NCBI GenBank assembly: GCA_964420975.1 | Contig: CAYQVH010000002.1 | Span: 124,001-188,000 of the forward strand | Source: Accumulibacter sp964420975 | GTDB lineage: Bacteria > Pseudomonadota > Gammaproteobacteria > Burkholderiales > Rhodocyclaceae | Direction: 5' to 3' | Length of the DNA stretch: 64,000 bases | Part shown: one piece after another, positions 34,628 to 43,634 of the stretch | How the letters are laid out: every line of letters starts with the position of its first letter | How positions within the stretch are numbered: the stretch's first letter is position 1 | The notes under the pieces: generated by a model | The model's input: the letters and a program-made list of their open reading frames with translations, nothing else | What the model was told of the DNA's origin: nothing | The model's database searches: none | Made by a program: the position numbers and the translations under genes

Positions 34628-37121
34628 GGATGATCTCCTCGTGAAAGACGCGCCGTACCGGCTGAGCGACGGCGGCAATGCGCGAAACGGTCAGATAACG
34701 CGCCGGCGCCCCCGGATCAACGGCGCTGACGCGAATCCGGTAGGCGCCGGCCGGAGTCCCGGCGGGGAAGGGAATGACCAGCGGCTGCCCGCCATCGACG
34801 CGCCCGCCGTGGCCGCCGAGGACGATGGACGTGCCGCCGGCGGTCGCGAGCTCGGCCAGCCGTTCGCCGAAGACCCAGGCGGGGCGCAGCAGAAACGGCG
34901 GCGGCGGGTCGCCTTCGACTTCGACCCGCAGCCGGGCGCGTTCGGCCGGCGGCGGCTGAAAGAGGCGGAGAGTCAGATATTCGTCGAGCGGCTCCGCTTG
35001 CGCCTCGCGTTGGTAGACGAAGCTGAGCGCGCCGTCGACGACGAGCGCCTGGCGACGGACGAGGACGGCCGCTGTCGGCCGGCTGTGGCTGAGCAGGAAG
35101 CGTGGTCCTGGCGGGGCGTCGATCCGCAGGCGGTGGCGACCCGTGGCAAGCGGCGAGAGTTCGATCTGGCCGTGTCGACCACGCGCCGCCAGTGGCGGCA
35201 AGGCTTGCCCGTCGACGCTGAGCGTGATCTGGAAGGGCGGCTGATCGCGGTCAGCGACCCAGACCAGATGCGGCCGGACAACTTGCACGCCAGCCGCTGG
35301 CGGCAGGTCGATCGCCACTTCGCGCCCGGTCGCCAGCGGCTGGTAACTGGCGGCGATCGCTTCCTCTCGCGCCGGCGCCTCCTTTTCGCGTGGTGTCAGT
35401 AGGGGAACCGAGCGCCAGGCGCCGGTCGGCCGGTACTCCTGCCATTGATAATCGCCGGCGAGGAGGTCCGGCCGCTCATCCGGCGGCCGCGCCTGGACGA
35501 CCGCGAGACGCGTTCGTCCTTCGATCAGCCGCCGCTCGTAGTCCAGCGGTCGCAAAGGGAACCAGGCCGGAATCCGCCCTTCGCTGGCGGTGGCGTAGCG
35601 GTCCTCGGGCATCGAGACTTGGCGCGGCAGACGTGGTGGCCGGTTGGCGACGCCGGCGAGAACGATTTCCGATTTGCCGGCGTCATGGCGCAGGAGGCGC
35701 AGGCGGTGCGCTTGCGGCGGCACGCTGAAATAGTACTCGGCGGGGTCGGACAGCGAACTGCCGGGAATTTCCCCGACCGGCGCGTCGTACAGCGACGGCT
35801 GGGTTGGCGCGTCCAGTTCGCCGCTGGCGAGCGTCTGCCCGGAGCGGTCGAGAAACGCGTAGTGGACTTTCGGCGGCGTCGGGCTGCCGATGGCGGCGTC
35901 GGCGCGGAGGGTGCGAAGCTCGATCTTCAAGGGCGTGGGCAAGGGCGCGTCGTGCGCCAGTTCATAATCGACGGGCGGCGTCGGTTCGAGGACGTGCAGC
36001 CGGCGATAGAGGGGCTGGGGGGTCAGGTCTTCGCCCTCGGGCTCGGCATACAGGCGCACGGCGCCGGCGTCCGCCGCAGCGATCTCGACCACGCCGCCGG
36101 CCAGGACAAGCCGCCAGCTCTCTTGATCGGCCTCGCGCGCGAGACGCAGATCCCGGCGTTCGAACGGCGTTGGGCCATACCAGCGCAGTTCAAGCGGCGC
36201 TTTTCCCGGTGTCTCCGTGGCAGCCGGAACGAACTCGACGCGGTAGCGCCGTTCTCCCTCCGGCAGTTGCAGCATGGCCCGCTGACCCGCGGCGACCGGA
36301 ACGCCCGGCGGCAACGCCGGCGGCTCGATCGGCAAGCCGTCGAGATCCCGCAGGGCGTAGATTTCGCGCAGGGTGAAATCGAAGCCGCGGGTGCCGAGCG
36401 GGCCGGCCGGTGTCCAGGCGTGACGCATCAGGTTCAAGCGCTCGCTTTCGAGCAGCAGTTCCGGCGGGTAGACGCTGCCTTTCGCCAGCAGGCTCTTTTG
36501 TCGTTCGTTGAGACGCGGCCAGAGGTGGACGAGACGGGCTTCGCTGATCGTTTCCGGAAAATAGACGCGGGTCAGGATTTCGGACAGGTCGGCGTCCTTG
36601 CTCGCCGGGCGGAGGCGCAAGCGGGCGGCGGGCGGCAGCCCACTCAGGTTGAGGATCAGCACGACGCTGCGCGCCGGGACTTCGCGCTGCGTCAGGAAGT
36701 AGAGGTCGGTGACGCGGCGCCCGGCGGCGTCGCGCCAGTCGCCGAAGTCGGTGCGGAAATGGTGCCGGCGGCTGAGCAGCGATTCTCCCCGGCGGCCGAC
36801 GAGCTCGATGTCGAGGGCGAAAGACCAGCGTCGCTGCGGGTCGCGCTCGAGGGCGCGGCGCGCCGTTTCGAGGTCGGTGAGCACGGCGTTGGCGACGATG
36901 CGAAGCTGGCTGGCAGGGTTCGGCACGGTGAATTCGAGCCAGCGGTCGCCGGTGGCGGCGTAAGCCGGACTGATCGTTGCCTCGCTGGCGTATTCGAGCT
37001 TCCAGTCTTCCCGGTCGCTTGAAAAGAGATAGGCGACGTCGACTCCGGCGCCGACTCGTACCGCCAGCCAGCCAAGGACGATGAGCCCGAGCAGCGCGCC
37101 CAGACGGCCGAGCAGCCTCAT
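34620..37121 (-). CDS. Membrane-anchored periplasmic beta-rich protein of the Cap-like locus
   Basis: An 833-residue protein with one N-terminal membrane segment (LLGRLGALLGLIVLGWLAVRVG) and a long periplasmic part made of apparent beta-sandwich modules. Recurring patterns such as FSVPPQAHRLRL and LATGRHRLRIDAPPG echo the LPAGAHxLxI modules of the 1756-residue protein in the same operon. I do not recognise the family and see no catalytic motif; a scaffold or polymer-guiding role between the inner-membrane CapC-like protein and the outer-membrane protein is plausible. The start overlaps the CapC-like stop (ATGA) and the stop overlaps the hydrolase start. Confidence 0.8.
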   Translation of the reverse strand: MRLLGRLGALLGLIVLGWLAVRVGAGVDVAYLFSSDREDWKLEYASEATISPAYAATGDRWLEFTVPNPASQLRIVANAVLTDLETARRALERDPQRRWSFALDIELVGRRGESLLSRRHHFRTDFGDWRDAAGRRVTDLYFLTQREVPARSVVLILNLSGLPPAARLRLRPASKDADLSEILTRVYFPETISEARLVHLWPRLNERQKSLLAKGSVYPPELLLESERLNLMRHAWTPAGPLGTRGFDFTLREIYALRDLDGLPIEPPALPPGVPVAAGQRAMLQLPEGERRYRVEFVPAATETPGKAPLELRWYGPTPFERRDLRLAREADQESWRLVLAGGVVEIAAADAGAVRLYAEPEGEDLTPQPLYRRLHVLEPTPPVDYELAHDAPLPTPLKIELRTLRADAAIGSPTPPKVHYAFLDRSGQTLASGELDAPTQPSLYDAPVGEIPGSSLSDPAEYYFSVPPQAHRLRLLRHDAGKSEIVLAGVANRPPRLPRQVSMPEDRYATASEGRIPAWFPLRPLDYERRLIEGRTRLAVVQARPPDERPDLLAGDYQWQEYRPTGAWRSVPLLTPREKEAPAREEAIAASYQPLATGREVAIDLPPAAGVQVVRPHLVWVADRDQPPFQITLSVDGQALPPLAARGRHGQIELSPLATGRHRLRIDAPPGPRFLLSHSRPTAAVLVRRQALVVDGALSFVYQREAQAEPLDEYLTLRLFQPPPAERARLRVEVEGDPPPPFLLRPAWVFGERLAELATAGGTSIVLGGHGGRVDGGQPLVIPFPAGTPAGAYRIRVSAVDPGAPARYLTVSRIAAVAQPVRRVFHEEIIHE

Positions 37122-40100
37122 CGCGGATTCTCCCGAGCCAGGAGCAGGCCGGCGCGGCGATCGATGAATCGCGTCAGCGAAACGTCCGGCGATCGGAAAT
37201 CAACCATCAGGTCGTCGGCCAACGGACGCGCATTGAGGTTGACGACGGCGAGCAGGCGTTGCCAGCGGTCGCGAACGAGCAGGAAGCCTTGGCGCGAGTC
37301 GAGGTCGGTCAGGCGTTCGAGGCCCATTCCGGAACGGGGCCGCTTGAATTCGTCGAGGAGGAGGATGTCCTGGCTGGCCAGGAAGCGCCGCAACAGCTCG
37401 CGGTCGGCAGCGGCGAGCGCTTCGTCCGACCAGACGGACTGGGCGACTTCCCGCCGCAGGTCGCCGTCGCGCGAGGGAATGCCCAGCGCGTTGACCAGGG
37501 ATTCCTGCGGCGTCGGTTCGGTCTGCTGGCGATAGCCGGCGCGGACGACGGGCGAGACCCAGGCGATGAGGAAGTCCTTGTCTACGGTGGCCGGCAGATA
37601 GAGCGCCTGCGGCACGCCGCCGGCCTCGTAGCCGGCGGCGGCGGGTTCGCCCTTGGCGAACGCCGTCGTCACGTCGAAGCGACCAAGTTTGCGCCACAGT
37701 TCCTGCCCGATCGGCGCCAGCTGCTCGCTCGTCGTGGCGCCGTTGGCGCTGGTCAGGAGGACGTCCTCGACCGGCGTTGGCGCGTCGCGCCGCACCGCGG
37801 TGGCGCGCGACTGGACGATCGCCCCCGGCGCCTCGCCCCAATGCCGCAGCAGCGCCTGGCTAAAGACGTTGAAGGCGTTCTCCTTGTCGGGCAGACGCAG
37901 AACATCGGACGAGGCGTCGGCGTTGGCGTTGGGGTAGGCGCCGGCGATGGCCAGCGCTTGCGCCTGCAAGGTCTCGAACAGGGCGACGCCGAATTCGAAG
38001 CTGTTGACTTCGAAACCCGGTCGCGGCACCTGGACGAGAAACGGCCGGCTGCGTCCCAGGCGGAGCAGGTAGGTTCCCCAGTGGCGGCGCGGCTTGCCTT
38101 CGCGCTCGGCGAGGATCAGATAGTCGCTGCCGGTTCGCTGGTGGTGGTAGCGCACCACTTCGTAGCCGTGGATGGCGGCGGCGTCCTGGATGACGCGCAG
38201 GCCATCGAGCCCGGCGTCGCTCCACTGGCCGGAACGGTACTCGTCGCGACCCAGTTCGAGCAGCGGTGTGACGACCTCGGCGTCGAAGTGCAGAACGTCT
38301 TCAATCGCCGGCGGACGATAGGCTTCGCTGCCGGCGAGGGCGATGCGGCTGCGATCGGCGAGCAGCCAATCTTGCAGGTAGCCTTCGATGCGGCGCTGTT
38401 CGACGGTCAGGCGAACCGTGGTTTCGGCGTGCAGGACGCGCGCCAGGAAGTTGCGCGCGTCGCGCCGGTTGAGGACGAACGACGCGAAACCACGCTGCAC
38501 GCCGTCTTGTTGCAGGTTGATTCCAGGCGCTTCCTGCCAGTTCAGGCGAAAGCCGGGGGCCAGCGTTTCGAGGCGCGCCAGATCGAGCCCTGTCGGTAGC
38601 TCGCGCTTGACCCAGAGGGTAGTTTCCGCCTCGACCAGACCAGCCGGCGTCGCCGGCGATGGGCGCAGGCCGAAGGTCGCGCGCGTCGTTTCCTCGGTGT
38701 AAGCGCGCACCTGCAAGACATCGCGTCGCGCCACCGTCCGGTGAAAGACCTCGAAAATAGTGCGCGGCGTCGCCAGGACATCGGAGCTTCCTTCCTGGTT
38801 GGCGTGCCTGGTCGATCCCGCGATCGCCAACGCTTGGCCGCCGGCGAGGCGGAAGAACCACAGCGCGACCTCGGCACTGCCCGGCTCGTCGAGCGGCGCC
38901 GGCGCCTCCACCGTCAGCGGGCTGCTCGGCGTGAGCGCCAGCGCGTACAGGCCCCAGTGGCGGCGGGGTTTCAATTCGCGCAGCACCAGATAGCGCTCCT
39001 CGAGCACGACGACTTCATAGTGGGCGCGCGCCAGGTGCGCACGCGCCGCGAGCAGCGACTCGGCGGTGCGGTTCTCCCGATAGGCGAGCAAGGCGGTGAC
39101 GCCGCGACGGAAGTGTTCGAGATCTCCGCCCAGCGGCGGCGTCATCGCCTCGGCGATGCGCGTCCGGTGGAACCCCACTTTCTCGGCACGCAGCGCTTCC
39201 GCCAGGGTGTCGACGGGCAAGGCGGGCGTCGTCGTGAGCTCGGTCTGCGGCGCCGCGATCGGATCGGGAATGAGTGAAATGGCGAAGCCGACCAGCGTCG
39301 CCAGCCCGGCGGCGACCAGGGAGGTTTGCAGGGTCATCCGGATCATGCGGACGACGATGCCCTTGTCGTGCATCTTGATCGCGATCAGGGTGGGCAACAG
39401 ATAACCGAAGCCGTAGAGGTCGGAAATCCGTTGTTCGGGAAACCACCAGAGGACGAGGTACGCCAGCACGTACTTGTAGAGGAAGCTGACGTTGAAGAAG
39501 AGCAGGAGCTTGCGCGCGCCTTCCATCGTCACCCCGCGAAAGATCGGCAGCCGGCTGGCGGCGCTGGCCAGGAGCAGGACGATGATCGCTTCGAGCAGTG
39601 AAGTGACGATCTTGCTCGGCTGGAACCACTGCAGGGCGAGCAGGGAAGGAATCAGAATTCCCGCGAAATCCCAGCCGTAGAGCAGGTTCATGCGCGAGGC
39701 GATGAAAGCGGTCGTCAGCAGGATGATGTACGCCTTCGGGCTGGCGAGGACGGAGACCGCGATGTCTTCGTAGGCGTAGCCGAGACTGTTGATGTTGAAG
39801 TTGGTGAACTCGATCAGGCCGAAACGCACGGTGAGATAGGTGAGGACGATCAGGGTCGCCATCGGCACCAAGCCGCGGCGCAGCCCGCTCTTCCAGAAAT
39901 TGTTGGCGATCAGCGAGACGATGATCAGGCCGAAGCTGTGCAAGTGGTTGCGGTAGTCGAAGGCCAGCGCGAAGGTCTGGTTGAACCATTCACCGAATTC
40001 GGGCAGCAGCCAGCCGTCCATCGCCAGGCGTACCGCGACTGAGGTGAGGACCAGCGCGAAGAAGCGATCACGCCCGAAAAAACTGCTCCAGCCGCAACGC

Positions 40101-40348
40101 CGGGCGAGGAATTCGGAATAGAACCAGACCAGCGCGTAGGTCAGCACGCCTTCAGCGAGAACGACCACCGCCGACAAGGGCTTGACCAGCAGCAGTGGCG
40201 TCAGGTAGCCGGGGACGACCAGGCCGGAAAGTGGCCAGCCAAAACGCAGATTGAAGAAAGCGACGAAAAAGACGCCGACCCAGACCGTGGTCACCACCGA
40301 GCTGGCGAGCGCGCCCTCCGGGAAAATGGGAAGCGGAAGCCAGTCCAC
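37118..40348 (-). CDS. CapC/PgsC-like membrane protein with duplicated core and large periplasmic repeats
   Basis: A 1076-residue protein. Residues 1-360 are polytopic and contain two CapC/PgsC-like units. The first has SGLVVPGYLTPLLLVKPLS (41-59) and LIIVSLIANNFWKSGLRRG (141-159); the second has AGILIPSLLALQWFQPSK (229-246) and GYLLPTLIAIKMHDKGIV (315-332). Bacillus PgsC is only about 150 residues with one VVPGYL and one VPGLIAN block. Residues 370-1076 hold two copies of another module: KPRRHWG...QALAIAGS...ANQEGSSDVL (about 460-523) and KPRRHWG...QALAIAGAYPNANADASSDVL (about 752-817). CapC/PgsC partners CapB in poly-gamma-glutamate synthesis. GTG start six bases after the CHASE2 gene. Confidence 0.85.
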   Translation of the reverse strand: MDWLPLPIFPEGALASSVVTTVWVGVFFVAFFNLRFGWPLSGLVVPGYLTPLLLVKPLSAVVVLAEGVLTYALVWFYSEFLARRCGWSSFFGRDRFFALVLTSVAVRLAMDGWLLPEFGEWFNQTFALAFDYRNHLHSFGLIIVSLIANNFWKSGLRRGLVPMATLIVLTYLTVRFGLIEFTNFNINSLGYAYEDIAVSVLASPKAYIILLTTAFIASRMNLLYGWDFAGILIPSLLALQWFQPSKIVTSLLEAIIVLLLASAASRLPIFRGVTMEGARKLLLFFNVSFLYKYVLAYLVLWWFPEQRISDLYGFGYLLPTLIAIKMHDKGIVVRMIRMTLQTSLVAAGLATLVGFAISLIPDPIAAPQTELTTTPALPVDTLAEALRAEKVGFHRTRIAEAMTPPLGGDLEHFRRGVTALLAYRENRTAESLLAARAHLARAHYEVVVLEERYLVLRELKPRRHWGLYALALTPSSPLTVEAPAPLDEPGSAEVALWFFRLAGGQALAIAGSTRHANQEGSSDVLATPRTIFEVFHRTVARRDVLQVRAYTEETTRATFGLRPSPATPAGLVEAETTLWVKRELPTGLDLARLETLAPGFRLNWQEAPGINLQQDGVQRGFASFVLNRRDARNFLARVLHAETTVRLTVEQRRIEGYLQDWLLADRSRIALAGSEAYRPPAIEDVLHFDAEVVTPLLELGRDEYRSGQWSDAGLDGLRVIQDAAAIHGYEVVRYHHQRTGSDYLILAEREGKPRRHWGTYLLRLGRSRPFLVQVPRPGFEVNSFEFGVALFETLQAQALAIAGAYPNANADASSDVLRLPDKENAFNVFSQALLRHWGEAPGAIVQSRATAVRRDAPTPVEDVLLTSANGATTSEQLAPIGQELWRKLGRFDVTTAFAKGEPAAAGYEAGGVPQALYLPATVDKDFLIAWVSPVVRAGYRQQTEPTPQESLVNALGIPSRDGDLRREVAQSVWSDEALAAADRELLRRFLASQDILLLDEFKRPRSGMGLERLTDLDSRQGFLLVRDRWQRLLAVVNLNARPLADDLMVDFRSPDVSLTRFIDRRAGLLLARENPR

Positions 40349-40354
40349 CGCCGA

Positions 40355-42979
40355 TCAGGTGTAAGCGCGCAAGCGGAAGACGACGCGGAAGCCTTCGCCG
40401 AGCGCGCCACTCACCTCGACGGCGCCACCCCAGCGGGGGAACAGGCGACGCGCTCGGCGCAGGCTGGCCCACGGTTCCTCGGCGTCGTCGTCCGCCGTCC
40501 AGATGGCGACGACGCGTTCGGGCGGCAGGCCAAAGCCCTGGTTGGCCAGCTCGAGCCGGACGTGTTCGCTGTCGTCGACGCGCAGGCGAAGGTCGATCGA
40601 TGACTCGCTGAGGGCGTCGGCGGCGAGGAGTTGCAGCGCGGCGGCGAGCGCCCGCTCGAGTTCCAGCGGCTCGGCGTAGGCGAGACACGGCGGCAGCGCC
40701 TCGAGTCCGCCGACGGCGACCAGGAAAGTCTGCTGGCGCAAGGCGTCGACCGCCCGCTGCAGGCGCGGGAGGAGCAGAATCGCCGTCGCGCCGCCGTCCG
40801 CCGCGGATCCCCGGCGGACGAGGCCTTTCACCCGGTGCAACCAGACTTGCGCGCCTTCGACCTGGGCGCGCAAGGCGGGCAAAGGATCGCCGGCCGGCGA
40901 CGTTGGCTCGGCAAGCGAGCGTTCGACCTGGGCAAAGGCAAAATCCAGCGCCTCGGTCCGATGCCGCAGCTCCCGGTGGGCCTGCGTCGTGCTGATCAGT
41001 TCGAGCAAGATGCCGTGCGCCGGTCCCTCTCCCGCTTCCGCCTCGTCGGCGCGCAGCGCGTGCAGTTGCAGCAGGTAGCGCTGGCGGCGATCGGTCGGCG
41101 CGACGACCTCGAACGTCAGTTCGCGCCCGTCGATGACGAGGGTCCGCAGCGCGTTGCGACACTCGTCCGCCGAACGACCGGACAACGCGGCGAGCAGGTC
41201 GACGGCCCGCAGCTCGTAGGCTTGCAGCCCCCATTCGGCCAACAGCGCGGTCATCGAGCGATTGACCAGGACGACGCGGCCGAAAAGATCGTAGAGGAGG
41301 GTGGCGCTGGCGACGCCGGCGGATACCTCCTGGAAACGGCTCAGTCGAGCGTCGAGCGCGGCGAGCGACTGGGTGAGCTGCGTGGTCGATTGCGACAGGG
41401 TGTCGGCGAGAAACCGGCTCAGGCGCGAGTCCTGGACGGCGCGATCCGTGCGCCACGCCTGACGCTGGTAGAGCAAGGCGCCGATCTGCTCGGCGAGTCG
41501 TTCGATCGCGGCGAGGAAGCGTCTTTCGTCGTCGATGCTCGCCGGCGAAACGGTCAGCGCCCAGAAGCCCAACACCTCGCCGCCGTAAATCAGCGGCACC
41601 AGATACTGCCGCTCGCGGCGGTCTGTCGGGCGCAGGAACTGGCGATCCGCGGGCAGCTCGAACGGACCTCGCTGCTCGATGGCGGCGGTGTAAGGGTGGC
41701 GCTGGTAGTCGCGCCGTCGCTCGCCGATGTCGTCGATCGAACAGCGCAAGGCTTGCACCTCACGCACGCGATGGTCGCCCGGCATTCGTTCGAGCAGGAT
41801 CGTCCGCTCGAGCAGCAGCATCTGATCGACCAGGTTGACCACGTGCGCCCAATGCTCCTCGCTTTCGGCGAAACCGGTGGGCAGCACCCAGCGGCCGAGT
41901 TGCCGCTGTGCACTGCGGGCCAGGGCCTGCAGGCGCCGGTCCTCGCGAACGAGTTTGCCGTGCATGACGATGACGGCGACCGCGACTCCGGTCACGATTC
42001 CCTCGGTTAACGGCAGCCAGACGTTAAAGCCATGCAGCAACAGACCGCCGGCGACAAACCAGCCGAGCAGCGATCCGAACAACACCATGAAGCCTTGCTG
42101 TGGGCGCAGCGGCATCGATACCAGGTAACCCAGCAGACCCAGGCCGAGCAGCGTGACCAACAATGCGGCGGGGCCGAGACGGTCGATCGCGCGCTCACGC
42201 AGGAGAGTGTCGAGGGCCAGCCCGTGAAATTCGAGCGGCGTCAGCGCACGGCGGACACCGGGGGCGTGCAAGTCGAGGACGTAGGGATCGGCGCCGGCGC
42301 CGATCAGCGCCGTTCGTCCCTCGCTCAATTGCCGCACGGGCGAAGCGCGCGCCACCTCGGCCGCGGCGAGACGCGGCAGTTCCGGGCCGTCGTTGAAGTT
42401 GACGCCGAAGACCTCGTCGCCGGACGCGACGCCGGCGAGTTCGGCTTCCAGCGTCGGCAGCGGCGGTCGCCGTTCGGAGATTAGCCGGCGCTGTTCGCGA
42501 CGCAGACCTTGGCTCTCGGCGGGAACGAACAGCGCGCCAGCGCGTAGCGGAGGCGCGATCGCCACTGCTTCCGGGTGCTCCCGGTGCTCGCTCAACGGCA
42601 CGCCGACGACGATCCGGGAAGCGTGCGGCGAACTCGCGAGCCGGGTGACTTCCGCCGCCGACAGCTCGATCACGAAACCGACTTGTTGCACTCCGGCCGC
42701 GAAGAGGTGATCGGTGACGACCCGCCAGTCGGTCGCCTCGCGTCTCGACTCCAGCAACAGGACGCGTTGTTGCGGCGGACGCTCAAACGGTCGCAGGCCG
42801 ACCAGCAAATCGTAGACGGCGTCGTCGAGCGGCCGCAGCGCGCCGCTGACGGACAGTCCCGTGACCATCAGGAGGGCGATCAGAACACCGCGCAGAGCAG
42901 GCAACGGTAGCGTTGTCGACCGGGCAACCGACAGGCGGCCGCGCGCCAGCAGCCGTCGTGTCGATTCACCCAGAGTCAT
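40355..42979 (-). CDS. CHASE2-GAF-PAS membrane sensor with degenerate histidine-kinase end
   Basis: An 874-residue protein that leads the Cap-like operon. It has a membrane segment near residue 35, a periplasmic CHASE2 domain (about 50-265, with VYDLLVGLRPFERPP and DPYVLDLHAPGVRRALTPLEFHG), three further membrane segments (about 265-335), a GAF-like region (360-540), a PAS-like region (590-700), and a C-terminal ATPase-like part. The kinase end is odd: the N-box position reads ALAAALQLLAADAL without the Asn, and the DxGxG motif is NQGFGLP. No phosphoacceptor His region is convincing and no response regulator is adjacent. It may sense envelope state and act through protein contacts. Start ATG at 42979. 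Confidence 0.82.
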   Translation of the reverse strand: MTLGESTRRLLARGRLSVARSTTLPLPALRGVLIALLMVTGLSVSGALRPLDDAVYDLLVGLRPFERPPQQRVLLLESRREATDWRVVTDHLFAAGVQQVGFVIELSAAEVTRLASSPHASRIVVGVPLSEHREHPEAVAIAPPLRAGALFVPAESQGLRREQRRLISERRPPLPTLEAELAGVASGDEVFGVNFNDGPELPRLAAAEVARASPVRQLSEGRTALIGAGADPYVLDLHAPGVRRALTPLEFHGLALDTLLRERAIDRLGPAALLVTLLGLGLLGYLVSMPLRPQQGFMVLFGSLLGWFVAGGLLLHGFNVWLPLTEGIVTGVAVAVIVMHGKLVREDRRLQALARSAQRQLGRWVLPTGFAESEEHWAHVVNLVDQMLLLERTILLERMPGDHRVREVQALRCSIDDIGERRRDYQRHPYTAAIEQRGPFELPADRQFLRPTDRRERQYLVPLIYGGEVLGFWALTVSPASIDDERRFLAAIERLAEQIGALLYQRQAWRTDRAVQDSRLSRFLADTLSQSTTQLTQSLAALDARLSRFQEVSAGVASATLLYDLFGRVVLVNRSMTALLAEWGLQAYELRAVDLLAALSGRSADECRNALRTLVIDGRELTFEVVAPTDRRQRYLLQLHALRADEAEAGEGPAHGILLELISTTQAHRELRHRTEALDFAFAQVERSLAEPTSPAGDPLPALRAQVEGAQVWLHRVKGLVRRGSAADGGATAILLLPRLQRAVDALRQQTFLVAVGGLEALPPCLAYAEPLELERALAAALQLLAADALSESSIDLRLRVDDSEHVRLELANQGFGLPPERVVAIWTADDDAEEPWASLRRARRLFPRWGGAVEVSGALGEGFRVVFRLRAYT

Positions 42980-43023
42980 CGTTTCTGTCTCATGGATGGT
43001 TGAACAGGCCGACGAAGTCGGTC

Positions 43024-43029
43024 ATTATA
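43024..43029 (-). promoter_or_regulatory. Possible -10 element for the Cap-like operon
   Basis: The reverse strand reads TATAAT within an unusually AT-rich patch (43022-43040), about 45 bases before the CHASE2 gene. No good -35 is found at the expected spacing, so an activator or alternative recognition would be needed. The 274-base gap 42980-43253 holds nothing else I recognise. Confidence 0.35.
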
Positions 43030-43253
43030 AAAATTTATTTGGGGATGGGTGCCTTTATTCTCAGACGCAGCGCATTGGGTTGGCCAACGGAGCAAGATGG
43101 CGGACCGTTCTCGGCAGAGGATCGGGCGAGGGTCGACGACAACGACGTTCTGTGCTATCAGGAAAACGCTGCTGGTGGCGCCGGACGCTGAAGGTCTACG
43201 CGCCGATCGCCGGTGAGAGACTCATGACTTGGTGGAACCGGAGGAGGGGAAGG

Positions 43254-43556
43254 ATGAGCGACGAGCGTGCAGCGGGAGATGTGCGACAGGACGAGCGGCG
43301 GTACAATCAGCGACTGCGCGAAGCGTTTGACGACGCTTTCGTGATGATCGAACCGTTTTTTGATCCCGCCAACGGTTGGGGAGGACAGTCACTCGAGCTG
43401 CTCGCGTATCGTATCGTGCGCGAGAATTTTCCGCTGCTTGGCGGTGAGGAGGTGCATGCCATCGTCGTCGCCGCTCACCGTGTCTATATCGAGCGTAACC
43501 CCGAACACAGCGGACACTTGCGGCGCCCCAGCGAGCTTCGCCCCGTCGCCCTCTGA
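43254..43556 (+). CDS. Conserved small protein of unknown function
   Basis: A 100-residue soluble protein (FDDAFVMIEPFFDPANGWGG then SLELLAYRIVRENFPLLGGE) with no recognisable motif. The ATG at 43254 directly follows a long purine-rich ribosome binding stretch (GGAGGAGGGGAAGG). An upstream ATG at 43224 would add ten residues. It precedes the phosphatase gene by 78 bases on the same strand and may be co-transcribed with it. Confidence 0.7.
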   Translation: MSDERAAGDVRQDERRYNQRLREAFDDAFVMIEPFFDPANGWGGQSLELLAYRIVRENFPLLGGEEVHAIVVAAHRVYIERNPEHSGHLRRPSELRPVAL

Positions 43557-43634
43557 ACGGTCCAGGGCCGCAACGAATCCGCTGTCGTGCAGCCCTTGTG
43601 GTCGGCAGTGCCTTGTCGCAGAGAGAGTCAGCGT

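Noticed and set aside
35445..37022. 525-codon open frame antisense to the 833-residue periplasmic protein gene
   Set aside because: Arg/Gln/Gly-rich shadow frame with no domain; the sense frame has coupled start and stop codons with both neighbours.
40631..42010. 459-codon open frame antisense to the CHASE2 sensor
   Set aside because: Shadow of the sensor gene; composition is unlike a folded protein.
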